From: Tiliqua scincoides
Lineage: Eukaryota; Chordata; Lepidosauria; Squamata; Scincidae
Assembly (NCBI RefSeq): GCF_035046505.1
Contig: NC_089827.1
Span: forward strand, 59,152,856-59,216,855
Length of the DNA: 64,000 nucleotides
Direction of reading: 5' to 3'
The notes under the pieces were generated by a model. The model was given only the letters and a program-made list of their open reading frames with translations. It had not been told where the DNA came from and made no database searches. This document shows, in pieces, positions 23,964 through 32,648 of this stretch; position 1 is the first letter of the stretch, and every line of letters starts with the position of its first letter. The position numbers and the translations under genes were made by a program.

Positions 23964-25277
23964 AATAAGGTTCAGGAGCACCCTAGTGTAGCTTGTGTGT
24001 ATATATAGAGTGGGAACATTGCCCTTTGTTAACATTACTGTCTTCTTCATGAAGGAAACCATGAAGGATCATGGTCAAATTGGACCATAATTATTTGGCA
24101 TATAAATTCTGCCTTGTTTTTGCTTCATTTGTTAAGCGCAGAAATGTCAGTTGAACAATTATCTTTCCAGGTAATGTGTTGGAATGTCATCTTCAGCACC
24201 TTTGCACTGACTGGCATCAAGGAGAAATGAAGCCAAATAAACCTGTAGGATTTGGAAACCGTTGGAGAACTGCCAATCAGTATAGCTTTCCTGCCTCTGC
24301 CATCAGCAGAGAAATATGACTTACAGGGATGGGCTGGAGTCTGATCTTTTTCGTTGAATAGGAGCAGGTGAGCAAACAGAACACTTTTGCTAAGTGGGGA
24401 AAATAAGTGGCTGCAGTCAGATGCCACTAAATATGAAGGTCACCTTCCTATAGTACCAGAGTAAGGGGGCATTGGAAAGGACTTGGTTGTACCTAAAACT
24501 AAAGCAATGTGCCTAATGAGATTAACGAAAACAAATATCAAGGAAGGATTTATTCACAAGTCACTTTCTTAAAGGGGAATACACAGACACCTTGGAAGAG
24601 TATTCCGCTGGCACTGAAGGCAGGTGACAGAAGTTTCTGACTTCCTTCTAACATTGCTACAAATAGCCAAGATCAGGTGTAGCTGGCCAAACCCTCAGTT
24701 TTCTCCTTGAGTCCCTGTAGTTTTCAAGGCAGAAAACATTCAAGGTAGTTGTAGTCACTGTATTTTTGCTGCTTCTAAGGTTCTGTGATTACAAACAGAT
24801 ATTTTCAAGGGAGCTTTTCTTAAGATTTTTTTCAGATCTTGTGAAGGGGCCCTAAGATTTCCCAGATGGATTGATGAACAGGATACTAGATTTGCCAGGC
24901 CTTGTTCACAGGTCCAGCTCCTGAAATGTTTCAGGGGTGACTAATCTTCACATAACGCTTCCTCACAGCCTACATGGTTGCTGTTCAAGTCTGTGATCCC
25001 TGAATGCTACATAGCCGCAGACACCTTGCATAGATATGAACGAACTCTGCTGTCGCTTTCTGAAGGGATTAAATGAAATGTTCCTACCTTTTGCACTTCA
25101 TTTACCTTAAATGTATTTTTAAACATAACAGATGCTCTGGTTCTGGATAGCTTAATACATATTGGGCAGTAACATCCAAGAGCAGATCAGATCTGAGACA
25201 TATTTTGTGCCCAGCTGCACGAGCAGACTGCTCCAAGGGGTAACTTAGTGCATTTCCTCTCTCTCTTCACTCTGCAG
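23964..25277. other. Presumed PHETA2 5' intron, no exon or repeat seen
   Basis: The stretch ends in a pyrimidine tract (CTCTCTCTTCACTCTGCAG) that is the acceptor for the PHETA2 coding exon. Nothing else could be assigned. Confidence 0.5.
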
Positions 25278-25292
25278 GGGAGGATTACTACA

Positions 25293-26081
25293 ATGAAGCT
25301 GAATGAGCGTAGCGTGGCCCATTATGCCACCTGTGACTCTCCAGCAGACCACACTGGCTTCCTGTGCAAGCGTGTGGAGCGCCACCACCACCACCACAAT
25401 ACTACCTCTTACCATCGCCGCTGGTTCATCCTCAAGGGCAACTTGCTCTTCTACTTTGAAGAGCGGGAGAGCCGTGATCCCCTTGGGCTCATTGTGCTGG
25501 AGGGCTGCACTGTAGAGCTATGCGAGGCTGCTGAAGAGTTTGCCTTTGCCATACGCTTTGATGGTGCTGGTGGCAAGGCCTATGTGTTGGTTGCTGACTG
25601 CCAGGCTGCTATGGAGGCCTGGGTGAAGGCCCTTTCACGGGCCAGCTTTGATTACATGAGACTAGTGGTTAAAGAGTTAGAGAAACAATTGGAAGAGGCC
25701 CGAAAGAGTTTGGCCACTTGCCATAAATCACCAAAAAAGTCAGCCACTGGCTGGAAAAGGCATCTGTCCAATCCAGTGATGGTACCCATCCAGGAAAACC
25801 CTGTCATCTTGGAGAATGGTTACTCCACATGGGGCAATGATTGCACGCTTGCTGGGGGAGTTTCTTTTGACCAAGATGGGGGATATTTGAAACCTCCACC
25901 CCTACCTCCTCGTCGAAGACTGGCAGGCAGCAGTATAAGTGGAGTACCTGCTTCAGCTGTGCAGGAGAGTCCTGTGTCTCCAGAGACGGTCTGCTTCTCC
26001 AAGTTGCATGATTGGTATGGTCAGGAAATTGCAGAGGTGAGGAGGGAATGGCTACAAAGCCAGAAAACAGCAGAAATGTAA
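25293..26081 (+). CDS. PHETA2: PH-domain OCRL-binding adaptor PHETA2 (Ses2)
   Basis: Endosomal adaptor that binds the inositol 5-phosphatases OCRL and INPP5B. The coding region is one exon of 262 residues after an acceptor at 25276-25277; human PHETA2 is 259. MKLNERSVAHYA is the family N-terminus and fixes the start; an in-frame ATG at 25248 lies in the intron. The PH domain spans about 20-117 (GFLCKR, RRWFILKGNLLFYFE, ending AMEAWVKALSRASFDYMRLVV). A helical segment follows (about 120-145). KPPPLPPRRR at 200-209 is an SH3-type ligand. The F&H motif SPETVCFSKLHDWYGQEI (229-246; F235, H239) is the OCRL/INPP5B ASH-domain binding site. An HHHHH run at 31-35 lies in the first PH loop, where human has a Gly/Pro/Thr insert. 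PHETA1 is the alternative paralogue; position between NAGA and SMDT1 favours PHETA2. Confidence 0.96.
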   Translation: MKLNERSVAHYATCDSPADHTGFLCKRVERHHHHHNTTSYHRRWFILKGNLLFYFEERESRDPLGLIVLEGCTVELCEAAEEFAFAIRFDGAGGKAYVLVADCQAAMEAWVKALSRASFDYMRLVVKELEKQLEEARKSLATCHKSPKKSATGWKRHLSNPVMVPIQENPVILENGYSTWGNDCTLAGGVSFDQDGGYLKPPPLPPRRRLAGSSISGVPASAVQESPVSPETVCFSKLHDWYGQEIAEVRREWLQSQKTAEM

Positions 26082-26539
26082 ACATGGAGAACACAGGAAG
26101 GAGCAAAATATGCACATCAAGCAGGTTTTTATCTAATTGCAATATCGGATTACTCCTCTAACCCAAGAAAATACCAAAGATCTAATTTGCTTTCTGCAAT
26201 CACTGATTGCAGGTATACATATGTGCTAAGATACTATCACAGCTTGGAACTCAAGGGGATCTACAAGTGGCCCCAATCTCCCCAGAGCCTAATCACACCC
26301 TATCAGTAACTCAAGTAATATGTGTTTGCAAGAAGTCCAAATATTTCCACATATTTGGACCCAGAATCAGCTCAACACTGGGACACCAAAGGCAGATTTT
26401 ATGATGTAGAGACTCAAGATAACAATCCACCATCGTTTTGAGTTTGAGAGATTTGTAGTTGTACAAATCCTGCTATGTGTTTATCAGGCCAGCAACACTA
26501 ATGCTGAAGTGAGTTTGACACTTCATGTGACAGTCTCTA

Positions 26540-26606
26540 GGTGGGCCACTGTGATATACAGGTAGATGGGGCTTTGGCCTGATCCAGCAGGGCTCTTCTT
26601 ATCTAA
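26540..26606 (+). mobile_element. CR1 LINE 3' end fragment
   Basis: GGTAGATGGGGCTTTGGCCT and GATCCAGCAGGGCTCTTCTT match the CR1 3' UTR end seen at 47690-47752 and, inverted, at 45410-45460. Confidence 0.65.
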
Positions 26607-26922
26607 AGTTCCATTTTCAATCTCATGCATCTCCAGGGCTGGGAAAAACCTCAGTCTGTAACCCTGTAGAGCTGAAGCCGATTTAGATAGGCCAATGGTG
26701 TGACTTGGCAACTGCCTGTGTGAAAGGGATTAGGTCTGCCTGGCCAGAGGCACTTGAATTTAAAGGTTTTGTAGGTTTCTGAAGTAGCACTGGGCTCTTC
26801 AAGCCTGGATTTAGGGCTGGTGAGTCAGGCAACTAGAGTGCCAGGCTTGGGGGAAATCCTTAAAATCAAAATGCTTCTGTAAGATTAGAGGAAACTGTTT
26901 TTATTGGCAAATATAGGGCATG

Positions 26923-26928
26923 AATAAA
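26923..26928 (+). terminator. PHETA2: Candidate PHETA2 polyadenylation signal
   Basis: AATAAA about 840 bases after the stop codon is the first canonical signal I see on this strand. It would give a 3' UTR of ordinary length; no transcript evidence is available. Confidence 0.35.
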
Positions 26929-27537
26929 TACAGGCCCATGTATGTACATTGCTCATTTCATATGGTAGGTAGAGGTGTTTGTTTTCAGTGACTAAGGCCG
27001 GTTCACAGCATAAGTCTTACTGAACACAATGGGCTAAGTAAGGTAAATAACACCATTTTCAAACACTTCTAATTATGGGATAAATCAGATTGTGCACCAA
27101 GTTAGGAAAGGACAACAAATGCACACACAAAAAATTGCAAAAGTTGAACAAGTAGGGATGTGTTTGTGTCCTTGAGTGAGAACGTCTCCTTACTTCAGAC
27201 AACATGTAGTCCAAGACTCAGCATTGGGGCTCTTTCATTGTATTGCTGAATATACCTTATCTATACTATCCAGAGGAGAGAAACTTAATGGCAAGTGTGA
27301 AGGTTGACCATGTAAGTTTATGTTGAAATTAATGTGGAACTCAAAACTTTGGTCTTCTGTTTTATAACACCAGCTTCATGGTAAAACAAGAGGAAATCTT
27401 GTTCCATTATTAATTGCAAACATTATTAATGGCACATTACTCTATATATTTCTGCTGCCTTAATTATTTTCTTTCTTCTTTTTGCTAGACAGGATAATAC
27501 TACGTGAATGGTAGGCTATTTGCCCTACTCAGTAGAA

Positions 27538-27695
27538 TAGTATTACTTAGTATTTAAACAACACATTCAAAGAGCTTTACATGTATTGTTAGTAATCTTC
27601 ACAGCACTCTTGTAAGGTAGGCCAATGCTATCCCCATGTTGCAGGTAGCAGAGGTGTTGAGGCTGAGAGGATAGAAGCCTGTCTCAGTTAATGCT
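27538..27695 (+). mobile_element. MIR/L2-like 3' fragment
   Basis: AAAGAGCTTTACATGTATTG, CTTCACAGCACTCTTGTAAG, GTAGGCCAATGCTATCCCCA and GTTGAGGCTGAGAGGA are the ancient L2/MIR 3' end pattern. It is heavily decayed. Confidence 0.55.
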
Positions 27696-27758
27696 TTACA
27701 TAAGCTATAAATGCAGCTTTGACAAAATGTTGCACTAAACCGCACAAAGTCAGTCAGC

Positions 27759-28095
27759 CAGTATTCAAACTCATTTCATACAGAGGGCCAAAGAGCATTC
27801 ATGATGCTTGCTGAGGGCTGAAAGTGCTGTCATTAGGCAGGAAGTGCTGTCATTAAACAGGTCATGACCAAAAATAATCACTTTTTCTCACTTGGGAACT
27901 CATTAGCTGCAAATGACAGATAAGAAAATATACATATCTTGATCATATTCAAGATATGGGAGAGTTCAATTTTCAAGTGGACTGCCCTTTCAGCAGTGAC
28001 ACCTCAGCATGGCTCAGCAGCTGAGAGCCCGAGGGCCAGATAAAAAGCTTCCGCAGGCCGCATCTGCCCCCCAGGCCTTATGTTTGACACCCCTG
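27759..28095. mobile_element. hAT-type MITE, family C
   Basis: CAGTATTCAAACTCATTTCA at the left matches the reverse of the 31826-32114 copy, and the right end is CTTATGTTTGACACCCCTG. Middle text (CATGATGCTTGCTGAGGGC, CATTAAACAGGTCATGACC) is shared. Flanking 8-mers (CAGTCAGC, TTCTAAAC) do not match well. Confidence 0.75.
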
Positions 28096-29710
28096 TTCTA
28101 AACTGACAGGTTTAGCCCTTGGCTGAGCTCACTTCTGCTTTCTCCACAGTTTGAGTTCATGTCTAAAGGGTAGGGTCCAAAAGGGGAACATGACATGGGT
28201 AACTGAACCAAAGAATGAAGGGTAATTACTCTCACATTGTAACTTAATGTGTGACCATTTAATAACCCAGAACCTTATTACTACCACAACATAAGTCAAC
28301 CAACTTAAGGATAAGTTGAGGTTGTTACCTCCAATAAGTATTCTGTCCTATCCATAATACTTTTACAAACAATGATAATGTTTCAGAGGAACTTTTTGAA
28401 CATTACAGCCATTCCTGAAATGTATGTTACTGCGGACTCTATGCTCACTCCAATCAGCCCAGCCCCATATTTTGTGCTATAATTACAAAAAGAGGAAATG
28501 GCTGTGTTCCAAGAAGAATAAATGACCTCTGGGATAGACCAAGAGAGAGCTGAAAAGAAGCAAGTTGGGAAACCACAGGAAACAGGAGACAGCTTTAAAC
28601 TGCTTAACCATCTCAACTATGACTGAGATCACAAACTGAAGAATTACAGTTTAACTGATGGAGTTGGATGCATCATTGTTCTTGGCTTCCAGCATGCACA
28701 TTCTATCCTGTATATACCATATTGCTGTTGTCTGATCTTTTTGATAAAAGGTCTTGCACATTAGCATCTTTAAGCTGTAACTAATTGTTGAGCCAACAAA
28801 ACCATTATGAGCTCAAATCTAAATTCACATTGATAACAATGTCTAATAGTTTGCTCATCTACCAGTAGTTCTAGTGTCCTTACATATGCACAGCTGCAAT
28901 ACCCTGATATTGGCTATTCCAGCTGGGAAGAAGAACCACAGCAACTACTAAGACAACTAATACAACTTCCAGTTGTGGTGACAATTAAGGTGGTGAAAAA
29001 TTGGTGAGAGCAAGCTGATGATGCAACTGAAGTATCACCAACTCCATAGACAAATCTTTCTCCAGTACTGCTGATCTGGAACATTGTTCTCCGCACTCAA
29101 TATACTTGCTAAATTCATGGTGCTTTTCAATTACGTAATGTTAAAGTGCTTTGCAGGTAATGTATATTACATGACCTTATTCATAAAAGTATATTTGCAT
29201 GGTTGGTGTTTTTCACCTAAAACAAGAATATACTGGACTATTTTATAGTTATCTGTAGTTCAGAGATAATAATTTTTTTTTTTTTAATTTAGATTTTGTG
29301 AACTTATAAATGCCACATGTTTGTAACTCTTGGGGTTCACAGCGGGTTTTGGCAGGTGCACAACTGACAGCTGCTGGGGGTCATAAACAGCAACTTTCAC
29401 ACATAAACCCCACCTCCCCCAACCAACCGTGGTGAGAGCGTGTTGCATACACACCTCCAGTGAACTTGCCCCCCTCTTTGGGCTAGCCTTAGGCAGAGGA
29501 CAGGTGTGCAGCCATTCTCCTCTACACCTGCAAGAGCCAACCTTGGCTGAGGGGTCCTGGATAAGGGTGCAGAGGAACCAATCAGGAGTGTAGCTGAGGG
29601 GCATGGCAAGGTGGGGCACAGCACTGGGACTTCTCTTACAGAAAAAGCAGGGTCAACAACACGAGCGCTCAGGTGCTGCTTCTGAAACTTTTTTCTAAAG
29701 ACTTACCAAA
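28096..29710. other. Gene-free stretch
   Basis: No exon is supported. 29590-29640 is C/A-rich but has no splice or domain evidence. There is a T-run at 29272-29285. Confidence 0.4.
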
Positions 29711-29729
29711 AACTCTTCTTTCCTCTTTT

Positions 29730-30119
29730 TCTTTTTTTACAATATATTTATTTATAAATTAATAAAAAGGAACAAACAGAATCAATAAACAGAAGCAACA
29801 ACTAAATGTCAATTTCTACATACATAAAGTATCTGTAAATGTAATGCAAATCTAGAGCAGCGTATCCTCATTACACAGCTTCCCTACCATCAAAATATCA
29901 AAGTATATCATAATAATACGCCTTGGTCATCCCTTCTTATGGATTTATTTTCTTATTCACTTCCCAGTTAATTCTTTAGTCTCATCTTGATGATTTATTT
30001 CATTACTCTCTAGTCCTCAAATCCAGAAGTCATAATATCATTTCTTCCTCTCATATGTAGAAAGCCAATGAGTGGTTCCAATTATTCATAAATGTATTTA
30101 CTGACTTCTCTTTAAGTAA
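29730..30119 (-). mobile_element. LINE-type insertion with target duplication
   Basis: An AT-rich block beginning with a T-run (inverted poly-A) is bordered by AACTCTTCTTTCCTCTTTT (29711-29729) and AACTTCTTTCCTCTTTT (30120-30136), a 17-19 base target duplication. That is the signature of L1-style target-primed insertion on the minus strand. I do not recognise the family from the 390-base body. Confidence 0.6.
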
Positions 30120-30569
30120 AACTTCTTTCCTCTTTTGGAGTGAGAGGAAAGTGGAACCTGCAACACAAAGTTGCTGCACCTCTCCACACCCTTCCAGCAG
30201 ACACCAAAGTTGCCAGAGTGGTTTACCTCTGCCTGACAGTCTTCCCCCAACCAGGCTTTTCTTTTTGGCAAAGGGGGTCGGAGGGAAGGTGCCCTGGAGG
30301 TTGCGCCCTCGCTCTGGCCACTTCTCTGCACTCCTTGCAGTTTTGCAAAACCTCTACAACAAAGAGGGTCTTCCTGCTTTGTGAAGTTCTTGGGGAACAG
30401 GTGCCAACCCACGACATCACCCTTCCGCCCAATGAAGCAAGCAAGAAAAACCCCACTTAGCAAGGCTGTCCCGAGACTGGCTGCTCCGTGTTACTTGCCA
30501 GCCTTCTGACCCACCTCTAAAGGAACAATAGCTTTCTTATGAAAGGACAGGCAGCTGAATCGCACTTGT

Positions 30570-30900
30570 CTTTGACTGCTTTCTAATTGCAGTTGCAGTC
30601 CAACTATAATGGTCCAACTATTTGAAGTACCACCAGAGGTAACAGGTGATGACATCATCACCAGTTACTCCTGGATTGGGAGGCCAGATGCAAAGCAAGA
30701 TGCAAAGTAAGAGGCTCAGGGTGGATGGGAGGGCTTTTCCAAGCACAAAAAAGCATGTTTTGGAGTCTCCTACCACTGTTTGTTGTGTCACGGTTCTGGT
30801 CTCACTGCCGTGTGGTAGGGGTCCAGGGGTCCTGTGAATACCACCAGACACCACCTCAAGTACCATTGGTGGTACTGATACCACTGATTAAGAAACACTG
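30570..30900. mobile_element. hAT-type MITE, family E, 5' part missing
   Basis: CAGGTGATGACATCATCACC, AAGAGGCTCAGGGTGGATGG and AAAAAGCATGTTTTGGAG match the longer copy that starts at 30909. The right end reads TTAAGAAACACTG. A single 8-mer, CTCTAGGA, separates it from the next copy. The left limit is approximate. Confidence 0.6.
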
Positions 30901-31179
30901 CTCTAGGACAGTGTATCTCAAAGTTTCTCCTCCATTGTACTGCTTCATATGGTCAGGGTGACCAGATGTCATAACCACAAAAGAGGCACTCCAAAATGTA
31001 GGGCATTCAAGAATAATGTAGGACTTGACAAAATAAAAGCTACAAGCACTTGTATATTGATTTCCTGTGGTTAATTTAAACACTATATTACTTATTATTA
31101 AATTTAAAACAATGTTACATATGATTCATTATATATAATTAATTACAAGAAGGCAATCTGATTGCTGGATATCTGATTG

Positions 31180-31320
31180 CTGTTTTCCAGATCTTATTTA
31201 TTGTGCTTGTTTTAATCTTTTGTTTTAAATAGTGATTCTATGGTTTTGTATTTCTAATTATTGTTGTACGCTGCTTGGGTCCCTTTAGGGAGAAAGGCGG
31301 CATAGAAATATAGTAAGTAA
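31180..31320 (+). mobile_element. L2-like LINE 3' end
   Basis: TTATTGTGCTTGTTTTAATC, TACGCTGCTTGGGTCCCTTT and AGGGAGAAAGGCGGCATAGA, ending in (TAAG)n-like repeats, match the 3' UTR at 16640-16825. It is inserted within the family D MITE. Confidence 0.6.
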
Positions 31321-31500
31321 GGGCGCAATCCTAACCAACTTTCCAGTACTGACATAGCTGTGCCAATGTGGTATGCACTGCATTTTGCAGTGGGAGGCAG
31401 TCAAGGGGGGCCTCCTCAAGGTAAGGGCACGCTTGTTACCTTACCTTGGGCCTACATTGTGGCTAGGTCAGTGCTGGAATATTGGTTAGGATTGTGCCCT
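31320..31500. mobile_element. Harbinger-like MITE
   Basis: GGGCGCAATCCTAACCAACT at the left and AATATTGGTTAGGATTGTGCCC (inverted) at the right form ends of about 30 bases. TAA stands on both sides. The interior has GCAGTGGGAGGCAGTCAAGG, shared with copies at 36635 and 51538. Confidence 0.65.
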
Positions 31501-31507
31501 AAGTAAG

Positions 31508-31610
31508 TAATAAGTAACAGCTGAATCCTATTCACACTTTCCAGGGAGTAAGCCCCATTGACTCTAATGGGACTTACTTCTGAGAAGACAGGCATAGGAT
31601 TAGGCTGTAA
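31508..31610. repeat. Short MITE-like repeat copy
   Basis: AGCTGAATCCTATTCACACT, GGAGTAAGCCCCATTGACTC and GGACTTACTTCTGAGAAGAC, ending GGCATAGGATTAGGCTGTAA, form one of the best-preserved copies of the short module. Confidence 0.6.
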
Positions 31611-31825
31611 GTAAGTAAATAAAGCTAAGTGCTGCCTGCAGCAGCCCATTCACAGGGAAAAAAGGACATTTAAGTTCTTTTCCAGGACAGGTTAAAAAAA
31701 AGAGGGTGTGTCCTGGAAAAAAGAACATCTGGTCACCCTGCACATGGTCCACCTATTGGAAATACCACTAGAAATAACTGGTGATGACATCATCACTGGT
31801 TACTCCAGACCAACATCATTAAGAG

Positions 31826-32114
31826 CAAGGGTGTCAAACATAAGACCCGGGGGCCGGATGCGGCCCTTGGGCTCTCAGCTGCTTAGCAATGCTGAGGTGG
31901 CACTGCGGAAAGCGCAGCCCACATGAAAATTAGGCTCTCCCATGTCTTGAAAGATTTGTGTGTTTTCTCTTCTGTCAGTTGCAGTTAATGAGTTCCTAAG
32001 TGAGAAAAAGTGCTTATTATTGGTTATGACCTGTTTAATGACATCACTTTCGGCCCTCAGCAGGCATCATGAACACTATTCGGCCCTTAGTATGAAACAA
32101 GTTTGACACCCCTG
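31826..32114. mobile_element. hAT-type MITE, family C, inside family E
   Basis: CAAGGGTGTCAAACATAAGA at the left and AGTTTGACACCCCTG at the right are inverted. Flanks ATTAAGAG and AGTAAGAG are 7 of 8 identical. Length is 289 bases. Confidence 0.85.
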
Positions 32115-32250
32115 AGTAAGAGGCTCAGAGGTGACATGACCAACACCAGAGAGGCTCAGGGGGGACGGGAGGGTTTTTCTGAGTGTGGAAAAGCATGCTT
32201 TGGAGCTCTGCCTGCGAAGCTGAGTACGTACTGCTGTTTGTTGTGTGGTG

Positions 32251-32396
32251 GTGGGGAGGCAGGTGAGGCAGAGCCTCCCCACCGGAGTCCTTCTAAAAGT
32301 GCCACCACCGCAGGTGCGCTTGAGCACCTCCCATGGCAGCGGCGGCACTTTTTGAAGGACTCCGGTGGGGAGGCTCTGCCTCACCTGCCTCCCCAC
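32251..32396. repeat. Inverted repeat (hairpin) upstream of SMDT1
   Basis: GTGGGGAGGCAGGTGAGGCA..GAGTCCTTCTAAAAGTGCC on the left is answered on the right by GGCACTTTTTGAAGGACTCC..TGCCTCACCTGCCTCCCCAC. Arms are about 52-56 bases with few differences. It lies about 100 bases from the SMDT1 promoter motif. Related text occurs at 44300-44560. Confidence 0.75.
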
Positions 32397-32425
32397 CCCC
32401 GCATGCCCCTGGTTGAGCAACACTG

Positions 32426-32648
32426 ATGTATCAGACTCTGTGCCTCTAGCCAGGACAGAACCACAAGTGACAGCCCAATCCCTCCAACACAGCCTCTTGC
32501 GCATGCGCACTGGCAGCTTTGTGCAATCAGCCTCCCCGTCCCCTAAGTTATCGCGAGATTTGAGGAAACACCGCCCCTCTTCACAACCGTCTGGGCGGGC
32601 GCGTAGCTATAGCACCCGGCGGTAGCGGAGCAGCCACCGCGAAGGAAG
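32426..32648 (+). promoter_or_regulatory. SMDT1: SMDT1 promoter and 5' UTR, CpG-rich
   Basis: The segment has no TATA box but has CpGs, a full NRF-1 site (32498-32509), a TCGCGAGA half of the TCTCGCGAGA element (32551-32558) and GGGCGGGCGCG near 32595. The start codon sits in GGAAGATGGTGG, an ETS/YY1-like context. This is the usual build of a housekeeping mitochondrial gene promoter. Confidence 0.65.
32498..32509 (+). promoter_or_regulatory. NRF-1 binding site
   Basis: TGCGCATGCGCA matches the NRF-1 consensus YGCGCAYGCGCR at all 12 positions and is palindromic. It is about 140 bases before the SMDT1 start codon. NRF-1 is a known activator of nuclear genes for mitochondrial proteins. Confidence 0.7.

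Larger units (their letters stand above)
30954..31740. mobile_element. hAT-type MITE, family D, inside family E
   Basis: CAGGGTGACCAGATGTCATA at the left and CATCTGGTCACCCTG at the right are inverted. Flanks CATATGGT and CACATGGT are 7 of 8 identical. It is longer than the 318-base copy at 20814 because of inserted elements at about 31180-31318, 31320-31500 and 31508-31610. Confidence 0.8.
30909..32425. mobile_element. Nested hAT-type element, family E, carrying several insertions
   Basis: The outer ends are CAGTGTATCTCAAAGTTTCT and GGTTGAGCAACACTG. A family D element (30954-31740) and a family C element (31826-32114) sit inside it, each with its own 8-base duplication. Removing them in thought restores the order of the copy at 30570-30900 (GGTGATGACATCATCAC, then GTAAGAGGCTCAG). 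The right part also contains the hairpin at 32251-32396. Confidence 0.65.

Noticed and set aside
25248-25292. Upstream in-frame ATG for PHETA2
   Set aside because: It lies before the acceptor CTCTGCAG, and MKLNERSVAH is the conserved family start.
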